Assembly: GCA_029204225.1 (NCBI GenBank)
Contig: CM055092.1
Coordinates: 85,718,032 to 85,782,031 of the forward strand
Origin: Diphasiastrum complanatum
Taxonomy: Eukaryota > Streptophyta > Lycopodiopsida > Lycopodiales > Lycopodiaceae
Reading direction: 5' to 3'
DNA: 64,000 nucleotides
Below are positions 22,545 to 33,300 of the stretch, in pieces. A program made the position numbers and the translations under genes. A model generated the notes under the pieces. The model saw only the letters and a list, made by a program, of their open reading frames with translations. It was not told the origin of the DNA and ran no database searches. Each line of letters begins with the position of its first letter. The stretch's first letter is position 1.

Positions 22545-25500
22545 TCTTTTACATATACTTTTGTCCTGTAATTGTTCCATGAGGTCTTTCTTTATCATGT
22601 CTATCATCTCTTGATTATTTCCCGTAATAATCAACTCATCAACATAAAGAGCAATCGAAGCAACCATACCATCAAAGCATAAGACATATAGATGGATTAG
22701 AGTGTGTTCTCGCCATCCCCTTTGAACAAAAGCAGACATCAATCCCGCTATACCACGCACGTGGCGCTTGTGTAAGACCATAAAGCGCTTTCTTCAAGTG
22801 ATGTGACGTACTTAATTTTCATGCCCTTCGCTACAAAGCCTTCAGGTTGATCCATGAACACTTCTTCTTCTAACTCACCATTTAGAAAAATAGATTTCAC
22901 ATCCATCTGATGCAAAGGCCAACCAAAATGTGAAGCTAAAGCAATAAGTAGACGTAGAGTATTCCACTTACAAACTGGCGCAAAGGTCTCCTCGTAGTCG
23001 ATGCCTTTATTTTGTGTGTATTTGTGCTTTGCTATACTTCCATCTGCATGGTACTTAGTCCTCTATACCCATTTGCAACCAATGGGTTTCTTGCCAACTG
23101 GTGGTTCTACTAAGTTCCATGTGCTATGTTTAGCAATTGACTCCATCTCCTCTCCCATGGCCTTGACCCAAATGTCATCATCCGTCGCTTCACCATAAGT
23201 CGAAGGTTCTTTGCTTTGAATAATGCTAGATAAGAGAGCATAATTTGCTTCATACCTTTCAGGTAGTGTCTTCTCTCTTGTTGATCTTCGTAGCTCTCCC
23301 TAGTTAGATGATCCTGGAAAGTCATCTATATCGCGGCTCTCCAACAATCTCTCAAACCACTTAGGGAGCTTCCTGTCAGGTGATCGGCTTCCTGGTGAAA
23401 TTGTATCCCACGGTACATCCTTCTCCTTGCGTTTGTCACCTGCAACTTCAATCCTTCTTGCACCAAAAGGTTTGTCCCTACCTCTCCAACCTATTTCTTG
23501 AGGTTGAGTAGTAGTATCTTGAGATGTATCCTCATGTTCATCACTCGGAAGGTCAATGAATGGATCATCATCAGGTGGTATCCTCACTATACCATATTTC
23601 CTAGTGGATGTGTCTATCTTCTCAGCATCCTCGTCTTCATACATCTTGGATTCATCAAAGATAACATCACGGCTTATATGGATCTTGTTTTCCACTGGAT
23701 CAAAACATCTATAGCCCTTCACACGATCATCATATCCTAGGAATATGCACTTGATAGCTTTTACATCAAGGTTTCGTCTCTCTTCCTTAGGAATGTGTAT
23801 AAAGGCCTTACATCCAAAGATTCGCAAGTGGTCCACCTTTGGCTTCTTCTTCGTGAATGCTTCCTCAGGTGTTATCTTTGGTATGGCAATGGTAGGACTC
23901 CTATTTTGAAGATAGACTGCCGTGCTACATGCTTCTGACCAAAAATCTTTTGGTAGTTTCATCTCAGCTAGCATAGATCTGGCACTTTCCACAATCGTAC
24001 AATTTTTGCGCTCAGCTACACCATTGAGAGCAGGAGTATGAGCTTGCATAAATTGTCTTTTAATTCCACATTGATCACAAAGATCATTAAAGTCATTAGA
24101 CTTGTACTCACCTCCACTATCTAATCTTAGGACTTTGATCTTCCTACCTGTCTGATTTTTGACCAATGCTTTGAAGCTCTTGAAGTTATCAAATACATCT
24201 GATTTCTTCTTCAAGAAGTAGATCCACGTCTTATGTGACATATCATCAATAAAGGTCATAAAATAGAAGACTTTACCTAAGGACATGGTCCTCATAGGCC
24301 TGCATAAGTCTGTGTGGATTAAATCCAGGATGTTCTTTGCTCTTGCAACACCCACTTTATTGAACTTCTCTCGATGCTGCTTCCCATATACAAAAGATTA
24401 GCACATCAATTTCAAGTGATCTTCGATGGTAGGCAATCCTGTTACCATCTCCAATTTTCTCATCAAACTGAGGCTTCGCAAGTTCAAGTGACCAAGCCTC
24501 TTATGCCACAACTCAATTTGCGATGGAATGGACAATACAAGTCCATGTTGCCCCTTAATTTTAGCATTCAATCTGTACAATTTTGACTGGGCTCTCTTAC
24601 TCCATCTGCAATAACTTTGAACTTTTGGTTCACATTCTTCACAAAGCAACGATCATGGGCGAATTCTACTTTCAACTTTTGATCAGTAATGACTCCAACA
24701 AAAAGTAGATTTTTCTTCAAACCTGGTACGTAAAGTATCTCCTTGGTCATCCTACTTTTGCCATCAGGTAGTTGGATTGAAATGGTGCCTATCCCCTTGA
24801 TCTTGCACACCTCACCATTTGCTTGTGAAATAGATGTTCCATTATCCAACACCTTCAAACTATTGAACCAATTCTTGTTACCTGTCATGTGTCTTGTGGC
24901 TCCCGAGTCAATATACCATGCTTGATCATCTTGATTAGATGACAATGCAGATATAAAAATGCTAGAGTCTTCAATCTCACCCTCATCGACAAGGTTACCT
25001 GCTTGTTTTGGTTTTCCCTTGCCTTGTTCTGCCAAGAATTTGCGACATTCACTCTTCCAATGGCCCTTTTTACCACAACGGAAGCACTTGCCTTTCTTCT
25101 TAGTTTTACTAGAAGATCCCTCATCCTCCTGAGACTTGGAAAATTGCTGCTTAGACTTCTTCTTGCCCTTGCCCTTGCCTTGTTTTTGGCATGTCGCAAG
25201 TGCCTGATCGTCAGTATTTTGACGTCTAGCCTTCTCGCCGTTGTTCTTCCTGCATCAAGATTCATGTGAGCTCGTCAAAGGTTGGCAATCTTTCTCTTGA
25301 TGCTATTCCGCTCACAAACATCTGATACGATTCTGCAATGCCTCACAATGCATTGTGCACCAGCTCCACATCACGTATGCGCTCACCAATAGACTGCAGT
25401 TCATCTCTCATTGTCAAGAATCATGTTTCTGAAGTCAACGTTGAATAGTGCCCGCATGGAGCAAGGAGAGCACATTCAGATCGGATGTCTCCTTTAGCAC

Positions 25501-25773
25501 ATCCCATGCCTGTCTGGGTGTAACTGCATCACAAATGTGGGTAATGATGTGATCCTTCACTGACAAGTTAATGAAGGTCAAAGCTTTTCTCATCTTTTTG
25601 TCGAACACTTTGATATTTGCTTCATTTGGCAGCCTTCTCTCATCACCTGTGACGACTTCCCACACGTCTTTCTCCATCAGTATGTTTTTCATTTTGAATT
25701 TCCACACTGCATAGTTAGAAATCCTGTCCAATTTGCTACTTTCACTCAAAATGGACTCTCCCATATTTGTCAT
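22545..25773 (-). pseudogene. Copia-C gag-protease-integrase-RT (broken)
   Basis: Gag opens at 25773 (MTNMGESILSESSK). It is broken by the micro-inversion at 25413-25480 and resumes to about 25190. The zinc knuckle (CFRCGKKGHWKSEC) and the intact protease motif DSGATRHMT follow in one frame (to 24568). The integrase zinc-finger region has a nonsense codon near 24397 (the codon after MC). Integrase core 24355-23300 has D (LIHTDLC), D (RLDSGGEY) and E (GVAERKN). RT is frame-shifted; its active-site box reads YVDE instead of YVDD (near 22637). At about 22545 homology ends and foreign DNA begins. It cannot encode an active element. Confidence 0.88.
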
Positions 25774-26310
25774 CGCAAAATTGTTTGAAACTTTTGTCGT
25801 ACAAGAAAGAGGACACTTCTTTCTTTTTTCTTTTCATTTTGTCAAGTTGAAATGTACCATAGTACTTATGATGAGTCATACCCTTTTAGGACTATCCTTG
25901 CTTTTGGAAAGCTGCACTTTGTCTTTTAAGGGTCTATCCTTCGGTCCCAATAACACTTAGAATGAGGTTTGTGTCTTTACTTGGATTGTTGGTTCTTCCC
26001 CTTTTGTCAATTTTGTCGGTGATATTGCACAGGAATTTCTGCCATTGGGTTGATGCTGATTCTCTTTAGACTTTTCGGTCTCATATTTCTTTTTGGGTCT
26101 CAAGGACAAAGATGTCCTGAAAAATCTCAGATACCTTTTTATATTAATAAAAACCCAAGGTTACATAGATGAAGTCTGGCATACATTAGCCGAAATAAAA
26201 CTTTATAGCCAATTCTAAGACGAATTTATTTAGAAACTTGGTAGCTCTTTTTGGACGCACTGGGACCCCTTTGGCATGGGCTATACTGGCCAAATCTGTG
26301 CCGGTCATAA
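25150..26310 (-). repeat. Right arm of the long inverted repeat
   Basis: Reverse complement of 8523-9690: repeat R (26310-25802), a junction at 25802/25801, then copia gag. Here gag continues into the rest of Copia-C, so this arm looks like the donor and the left arm the truncated copy. Confidence 0.88.
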
Positions 26311-27090
26311 TCAACTTGTATATTAAGATATTTCATAAAACTATGAAAGTTAGCTCGATTTTATGTGCTAAAAATTAGCCACCACTCAACTAAGATTAGG
26401 TTGATTTAATACAGACCTTCCAGATTAAAATCTTGATCAAACTTACTCCTATTCCAATCAAAATGAAATTAGTAACTTTTGACCTTTCATTGTTCCAAAA
26501 TTACTTTCAAAAAAATCTCATTTCTATATTACAGTTGGTTCTCTTCTGAAAACTATGCAACCAATATATCCTCAAATAGAATTTTATCCTATCACTTCAC
26601 CCGTCCTTTTAAAGAAATTATCAATTTTTGTAAACATTAACATGAAAGATGATATATGACAATATCTAGATCAATGAAAAATCAGTAATAAGTGTCTTCC
26701 TTAGAAAGGGATCCACTCTATTACAATCCGAACTCTTTCCTTGAATATTTTCAACCCCAGTGATAGTAGCTACCATTCCATTGAAATCTATTTATGCAAC
26801 AGAGATATCCTAGGTTTATGAAATTGAAACATGATCACCTTATAATTTATCTGAATTCCAAGTCTATTCACACAAGTAATAATTCATATGATATAAAAGT
26901 CTTTCAGAAGAATAATTTCATGTTTTAAAGAATCATATAAATCAATCTGATGTCTTATATTTGAGAAATTACTAGGAAGTAAAGGATTATTTAAAAAAGT
27001 GAGAAATAGATTTCAGGGTTCCCGATTTTGTAAATAGAAAGATACTCATTGGGATCCGGATTGAACCTCAAAATTTCTCAAAATACCCCA
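26311..27090 (-). repeat. Dispersed repeat R2, copy b (partial)
   Basis: Aligns inverted with 7620-8520. It is more diverged than the adjacent R/gag arm but in the same order, so it extends the inverted repeat outward. It ends at 'ctcaaaatacccca', and copia gag sequence follows. Confidence 0.7.
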
Positions 27091-27109
27091 CATTTTTGTA
27101 GAAACACCA

Positions 27110-27603
27110 ATGGAGCAAGATGTAAAAGTGCTCAATAAAGGTGGAAGAATCCTTCATGGACATCACTCTTTCTAGGTAGCTTACAGGCTCATTGATGTGG
27201 ATTACCATTACAAGTGGACAAACTCAACATCTCTTATTGGTTCTCCAATAGTTGTCAACTGGTCTCGTAACTCCTTAATTCACATGAAATAGCTATTCCT
27301 TCATTCTCCTCCATGCGAACACCTATGAGTTTGGTCCTCAAAAACATGATTCGTGAGGAGTTCGTCGTCTGAAAGTATGTTTTGAGTGTCTCCCAGACGT
27401 CTCTTGCTGTCACAAATTCACTAATATGGGCAATGACATGGTCCTAACAAATTTATCAAAGATAAGGCCTTCTGTGCCCTTTTATCAAATGCATGAATGT
27501 CGGTTGGATATGCAGTCGACCATTGCTCCACCCCAGTGACAATGTCCCATAGCTCCTTTTCCATGAAAATACGCTTCATTTAGAATTTCCAAAAGATTTG
27601 TCA
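27110..27603 (-). pseudogene. Copia gag fragment of a third subfamily
   Basis: On the minus strand, with one frameshift: WKF*MKRIFMEKELWDIVTG, then FDKRAQKALSLINL, then (shifted) DHVIAHISEFVTARDVWETL, NSSRIMFLRTKL and LRDQLTTIGEPIRDVEFV. This follows the Copia-C/D gag block by block but with many differences, so it is a separate subfamily. Stops and shifts make it non-functional. No zinc knuckle or pol follows, because R2 copy b begins at 27090. Confidence 0.75.
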
Positions 27604-27706
27604 TTGATTTTAAGACTATGTTATGGAATAAATTTAAATTGTAATCAATTAAATTTAATATCATTATGGTATCTTTATTCTATTAAATACGTTCATTGTA
27701 TTTTCA

Positions 27707-27875
27707 GTGGATGCTGCAAAAGTCCTTCAAGTGCACATAGATCAACAAACAATCGAAAGACAAAAGTTGGCCAAGCATCGAAAGAAATGTTTGAAATGTC
27801 CACAAAAAAATTTGGGCCTTGTTATTGATGACATGGATCAGAAGAAAACAATGTTGCCTCATTTTGTCAGATCGA
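27707..27875 (+). pseudogene. Transposase-like fragment 1 (IDDMDQKKTMLPHF)
   Basis: The frame contains ERQKLAKHRKKCLKCPQ followed by LGLVIDDMDQKKTMLPHF. I recall 'ER..Y...R..A...P..YLS.I.DGMDQ.KT.LP' as a signature of a widespread transposon-type protein seen in cnidarians, sponges, algae and other eukaryotes; this is memory, not a search result. A splice-acceptor-like TTTTCAG sits just before the frame at 27707. The frame is cut at about 27875 by what looks like a copia PBS/LTR. It may belong with the fragment at 28884. Confidence 0.4.
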
Positions 27876-27887
27876 GCTCTGACACCA
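27876..27887 (-). other. Possible copia primer-binding site (one mismatch)
   Basis: The minus strand reads TGGTGTCAGAGC, one change from the usual TGGTATCAGAGC, preceded by ...TTCA plus one base as at an LTR end. It has the same orientation as the gag fragment at 27110-27603. A one-mismatch 12-mer is expected by chance at an appreciable rate in 64 kb. Confidence 0.35.
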
Positions 27888-27888
27888 C

Positions 27889-28810
27889 TGAAGAGAATAA
27901 ACAGGTAGAAATTGATTCGTCTAGACTATCCTAGAACCCGAATGGAATTCAATTATGTCTGCCGGCTACTGCCTGCTATGACAGAGCTACAATCCTCCAG
28001 AGTGTAGACAGACACTACTGACCTATGTTATAATACGTTTAAGCATTCAACAAGATAATCTAGTGTGCGAAACTATGAATAAACGGCTGATTACAAACAA
28101 TCAACAATCAGACATAAAAGTATTCGAGATCATTCAATAAGTCATTATCAATGATCGTCTTTCTTGTAAGTGTTGTTGTGAAATCCACACAACACGTCGG
28201 CATGAGAGATACGATCTCTCTCACGAACTATATCAGATCGTCTCGCTTACTAGCGAACGTCCGAAACATAAGGTAGCAACATTGTGCTTAGCTCATATTG
28301 ATGTTTTATCAATTTGATGTTCCAACCGATTCTCTCAATTTCAATTTGCTTATATGGATGGAGGGATATATGGTTTAAGTTAATTAGAAATTACAAGAAC
28401 AGTTGATTAAGCACGTTCCAATGGTATCCAGATTGCCTCCAACATCATCTATGCAGGAGCTTGTCCTTCTGGTTTTTTCTTGATTTCCTTTGTACTTGCA
28501 GCGTGAAGATTTGCCACCTTTCGGTCTTCGTGTCTTGTTCGCCTTCGTGTGTTCTTTGTCCTTCGGCTTCACCATTGAGCTTATTTTTGGTCCACGAACA
28601 TTTTACCTTCGCGTTCATCTCGCATTCGGGTGTTCTTCAGTCCACAAACATATGACCTTTGTTTTTGGGTATTTTTCAGTCCTCGAAGCTTTGGTCTTCG
28701 CTTTCAAGCAGTTCCCTTGTGTTTGTGCGGACATGAGCTCAAAATCTAACAAAGCTTTGTGGCTGGAAACATTTTGTTTCTTCCGATAGCAACATTCTAG
28801 GTACTTTTCT
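27889..28810 (-). repeat. Possible LTR remnant; otherwise no gene
   Basis: If the PBS at 27876 is real, the LTR would start at 27889. I could not find a matching second LTR or a clear far end. The open frames at 28384-28789 overlap on both strands and have no recognisable domain. Confidence 0.25.
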
Positions 28811-28883
28811 ATGACGTGTTTTCTATTAAAATTATATTTCTATTACAATTATATTACTCATGTTACTTGCTCTATTATAGGTT

Positions 28884-29313
28884 TTGAAAGAAAAGCATGG
28901 AATTCTATCATGGATATTTTCACATACAGATTATGGAAAGATTATAAAAGAACATATGGAGGGTCAAAAACTTACAATGGAAAATCATGGCAGTTTTCAA
29001 ATTCAATGGCACCTTGCAGGCGATTTGAAAAAGTTGAAATGCATATATAATGTTTCTCATGGGGCAACATCTAAGCATCCATGTATTTACTGCATGAAAG
29101 ATTGCTATGATATAAATGTGGGATGAACAAACAATGGTCCACAAACAAGGGAACTAGAAAATCCAAATCTGAAATGTGTTTTGCCAATACACTTAAAATA
29201 TGTACACATATGCACATTGCATGCTGAGATAAATTTGCAGCACATCTTTCTACACCATGCCACATATTTTGCAAGAGAGTACGGGAGCTTAAGTACTTTA
29301 ACAAGTAAAGGTG
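28884..29313 (+). pseudogene. Transposase-like fragment 2
   Basis: An 80-codon frame (MKEKHGILSWIFSHTDYGK, WHLAGDLKKLKCIYNVSHG, SKHPCIYCMKDC) ends in TGA at 29124. The same frame stays open afterwards (LKCVLPIHLKYVHICTLHA, FLHHATYFA) to about 29313. The 'GDLK.L......GA..KHPCIYC' and 'HICTLHA' elements look like one conserved domain with a C-X2-C pair. I associate it with the same protein class as fragment 1. There is one nonsense codon, and truncation follows where a copia fragment begins. Function and family need a profile search. Confidence 0.4.
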
Positions 29314-29439
29314 AGAATGTCCTCCAAATCCAAGGTAGAACTCCAAATGTCCTCCAAGCCAAGCTCCAAGATGCTTTCCCAACTCCAAGCTAGGATGCCT
29401 CCACCTGCAAGTAAGGATCTGCAAGGCTCGAAGGATATC

Positions 29440-30466
29440 TCCTCCACCTGTGTCATTTGCTATAGAAAGAAATTTATTAGCACCATTGAAAGAGTGCAAG
29501 GTTGAGAATGTGTCCTTTTGGAAAGTCATGTGGGAGCTAGCCCCACTATCAATCCACCAAGTGTCCTTTGAGTTGCTTTTGCTTGTTGGAGTGGATGTAG
29601 ATGCCATCAAAGATGAGATCTCCTCATCTACATCCTCTTCATATGCAAGGTTCCCTGGTTTGTCCTCCTTCTCTTTTGATCTCAGCCTCTTGTAACATTC
29701 GGATGCATAATGCCCCTTCTTTCCACAAAAGAAGCATTTTTGCTTTGACTTGTCCTTTGAGCTTGATGCATCATCCTCTTCTTTGGCCTCTTTTGGATGC
29801 TTCTTGTTGCCCTTGAATGAGAAATTGGCTTTCTCATCTCCATCCTGGAAAGACAATGAACTCATTCTTGCCTTGGTGTGGAACATCCTACACTCTTTAG
29901 CCACTAATACACTGTGAAGTGTTTCTATAGTTGGCAAAGAGTCTTGGATGGCAAAACTTTGGACCAAATTTGCAAAATCATCTCCTAAACTATTAAGAAC
30001 AATTTGTACAAGCTCTCCATCGTGAATCTTCTCTCCAATGGAAGCCAACTCCCTATTTAGAGACTTAATTATGAGTACATAATCCTATGCACACTCCTCA
30101 CTTCTTTTCATGCTTTGCAAAATCTGATTTCTAAGCATGAGAACCCTCGAAGTGTTACTAGATTCATAGATTGATTTTAAAGACTCCGAAGCCTCTTTAG
30201 CACTTTTACATGATGATGCTTCCCTCAAAAGATCATTGCTCGCATTCATTTTCAAACAATGAAGTGCTACCCTAGATCTCTTTTTGTATCTCACTAATTC
30301 CTATGCACCTAGAGATTCATCTTCATCCTCAATCAAGAACTCATAAAGGTCTTGGAGCACCAAGAGTGACTCCATCCTAACCTTCCAAATAGCATAATTT
30401 GTAGAATTCAATCTCTCACTAGCTTCTAGAAGGTATGCTCCAATATATTCCATCTTACTAGTGACC
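29440..30466 (-). pseudogene. Copia gag-protease fragment (Copia-A clade)
   Basis: Gag starts MEYIGAYLLEASERLNST (compare MASNGGIMLESSERLSSS in Copia-A). It carries stop codons at about 30301 and 30085. From 30048 one frame contains GELVQIVLNSLGDDFANLVQSF, the zinc knuckle CFFCGKKGHYASEC and the protease motif DSGASSHMT (near 29545), then ends shortly after. No integrase or RT follows. The upstream end is fused without a gap to a gypsy integrase C-terminus. 29318-29440 is a short 'ctccaag'-rich stretch of unknown origin. Confidence 0.88.
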
Positions 30467-30474
30467 TCTACAAA

Positions 30475-32062
30475 CAAGAAATATAGTTTGTATGAGACTT
30501 TGTTTATCACTTGGATAACCTTAAAAGGAGTGCAATACCTAGGCGTCAACTTACCAGTTTTCAAGTCGCTAGAGTGACTAGGGACTCTAAAAAACACCCA
30601 GTCGTTGACCATGAATACCTTGTGCTTTCGAGATAGATCAACATAGTGCCTTGCCCTGCCTTTGGCACTACTTATGCTATCTTTAGCCAGCTACAACATT
30701 TCTTCCATATCCGCAAGGAAATCAGCTATGGCTTGCACCCGTAGGTTTTTCATGTCAACATTGATTGGTGATCGAGGTTGAAAACCATACATAAGCATGA
30801 AAGGGCTGAATCCGGTTGCTTAATGTTTTGCACTGTTATATGCAAATTCCACCAATAGAAGGTATTGTTTCCAATCAGACTGCCGATGGCCCACATATGC
30901 TCGAAGCATATCCTCCATCGTCTGATTGGTCCTTTCTGTTTGACCGTCTGATTTTGGATTATCTGTAGAACTCATGCTTAAAGTTGTTTCCAACTTTTCA
31001 AATACTGCTTGCCAAAAATTCCCAGTGAATTTTGGATCACGGTCACTAACAATATCGCAAGGTAGCCCGTACAATCGAAAAAGCTTCTCAACAAACAGTT
31101 GAGCTAGTCCTGAAGCTTTAATAGTAGTTTTCGTTGGGATAAATTGAGCAAACTTCATAAGTCTATCAACAATGACCCAAACCGATTGTGGCCCTTTCCT
31201 GTACGTAGAAGCCCGACCACAAAATCCATAGCTATACTTTTTGACTTTTCTGTAGGAATATCTAAAGGATGTAATAGGCCACTAGCTTTAAGTCTCTCTG
31301 CTTTATTTAACTGGCACTTTGTACATTTAAGTACATAGGCCTCTACCTGACTTTTCATCTTAGGCCACCAAAATTGCCTTCAAACTAAGTCAAGTGTTCT
31401 TTTTATACCCGGATGTCCTACGCATGGACTATCATGACACTCATGCAAGATTTGGGCCCTTATAGTGTTATTCTCTAGTACACACACCTTTCTTTTATGA
31501 AACAAAATCCTGTTTCAAATGAGGAAATCCGTTTCAGTATTTCCTTGATTCGAGGAATTTTGCAAATTTGAATCAACCCCCGAAAGTACTTGTTGCCAAT
31601 ACTTTTCAAAAAAAGGATCAGACTCATATAGTCCTTGAAGAAATTGAAACAACCCTGGTTCTATAGCAGTAAAGCATAACAAATAAATGACTGGTAACCG
31701 ACTCAAAGTATCTACTAGAGTATTTTGACTTCCTTTACAATAACGTATAGAAAAGTCAAAGATTTGCATCAGCTCAGCCCATAGAGCTTGCCTCCCCTTT
31801 AAATTTGTAGCATCATAGAAATATCGAAGAGTCTGATGATTTGTCAAAATTTCAAATCTGGCTCCACACAAATAGTGTCGTCAAATTTTCAAGGAATGAA
31901 CAATTGCAAACAGTTTCTTCTCATAGGTACAATATCTAGACTGAGCAAGATTGAGTTTCTTGCTTTCATAAGCCACAAGATGTCCATCCTGCATTAAAAC
32001 AGCTCCAATAGCATAATCACTGGCATCGGTCCTAACCACAAAAGCCTTATTAGGATCACCAT
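30475..32062 (-). pseudogene. Ty3/gypsy pol fragment (RNase H to integrase C-terminus)
   Basis: Minus-strand order: RNase H (DPNKAFVVRTDASDYAIGAV, TNHQTLRYF, GRQALWAELMQ), then integrase (CTKCQLNKAER zinc finger half, first Asp in SIAMDFVVGL, second Asp in VSDRDPKFTGNFW, Glu in KSDGQTERTNQTMEDMLR), then the C-terminal 'VFFRVPSHSSDLKTGKLTPRYC' segment. RNase H before integrase is the gypsy order. It is split by frameshifts and stops. Gag, protease and RT are missing at 32062, and the 3' end is cut at 30475 by the copia gag fragment. Confidence 0.9.
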
Positions 32063-32064
32063 TC

Positions 32065-33054
32065 ATGTTGATGGAACTTTGGATATGGGCGATTACAATG
32101 GATATTTTGTCATGAGACGAGCTCATGAATTGACCAAATTATATATTAGCGATCCTCTCAGAGATTGGCATGTATAGCCACATGTAGAGAAGGATCGTAT
32201 CTTAGAGGCATTGCATAGGAAATTTCCCTGTGACACTCCATTTAGTGATAAATCGATTAAGACAAAATTTGGCGAGCAGATGCGTCACTATCATGACTCT
32301 GCCAACAATCTCAAAGGCCAGGTAGACCAGGCAAGCCAAGCTCGTGTAGCAAAAGTAATTGGACTTTGCTCATGAGAGAGTTTAGGAAAAACCCCCCATA
32401 AACATGACAAGCATAAGAAAGCCACAAGAGTAAGACTGAGCATGAATAGTATTAGTCATCTTAGCTCTGGGGGAAAACAACGTTTTGTAGATTATTTTGT
32501 GAGTAATTTTTAACCATAAATTTCATTGTTAAGTTCTCTTCATAGCCTAAGTCAACTAACTTATATTCATAGCTTAATTGCTAATAAGTTTCTTTGATGT
32601 GTCTACAGAATACGATCTATGGTAGAGAGCTAACTGAAGAAGAATATAAACTCTGTTAATTTCATTTTGACGAATGAAAACAATGTTATTTGTAAGGACT
32701 TGAGTGATGAAATGCTCGTCGAGTTGTTGGATGATCGTTGGGATACAAAACAAAATGAGCAAGTTGAGTTTAGAGTATGTAAGTCATCAATGACATTTAG
32801 ATATCAAATAGACAAACAAATGCTGACTTTGTTGCTGTATCATAGAAGATGAATAAAATCCAAAAATGAATGGAAGCCACTAGATCAAGATTATGCATTA
32901 AATCATCATGAGCAACTTTAAATAACAGTGAAAAGAAATGACAACATTCTTGTTATGGAAGATTGGAGTCTCAATCACATTTGATTAGAACTAGACATGT
33001 TGCATTTTGATCTTCTTCAATACTATCAATTTCAATTGAATGGTGTTAAGGTAC
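32065..33054 (+). pseudogene. Decayed unrecognised plus-strand frames, probably exons
   Basis: Open blocks include MRRAHELTKLYISDPLRDWH, HRKFPCDTPFSDKSIKTKFGE, LSDEMLVELLDDRWDTKQN, CKSSMTFRYQIDKQ and MLHFDLLQYYQFQLNGVK. The last block is followed by GTACGG, a possible splice donor. Several in-frame stops separate the blocks. The style (AT-rich, intron-like gaps) resembles the decayed genes at 33301-36788. I recognise no family. Gypsy sequence was inserted at its left edge. Confidence 0.35.
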
Positions 33055-33300
33055 GGTTTTTTATATGAAAATTTTATTTTTTTGTTTCTTAGTGATTAAG
33101 TTTTACAAGATAAAAGAACTTAAATAGTTTCTCATGTGTAGGTAAGAGCAAGGCAGGAAGAGCGTATAAAATGCAAAATACATAGGAACATCCATCAAAA
33201 TTGAAGATCCTTAGAATTTGAACAGCGTGATTTTCTATTATGTCGTATAATTTTTTGTATACATCATGTTTAAAAATATAGTAACCGCTCAAATTGAGTA

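Larger units (their letters stand above)
19346..25773 (-). mobile_element. Ty1/copia 'Copia-C' (same family as Copia-D), rearranged
   Basis: Minus-strand order: gag (25773), zinc knuckle and protease (25130-24880), integrase (24640-23300), RT (23300-22545), a foreign 2.3-kb segment (22544-20281), RNase H (20280-19522), polypurine tract (19476-19466) and a truncated 3' LTR (19465-19346). Sequence and order match Copia-D at 41683-48365. The 5' LTR and most of the leader are missing; upstream of gag lies repeat R, as in the left arm at 9054. Confidence 0.88.

Noticed and set aside
28384-28789. Three overlapping open frames
   Set aside because: Two are on the plus strand in different frames and one is antisense; none has a domain.
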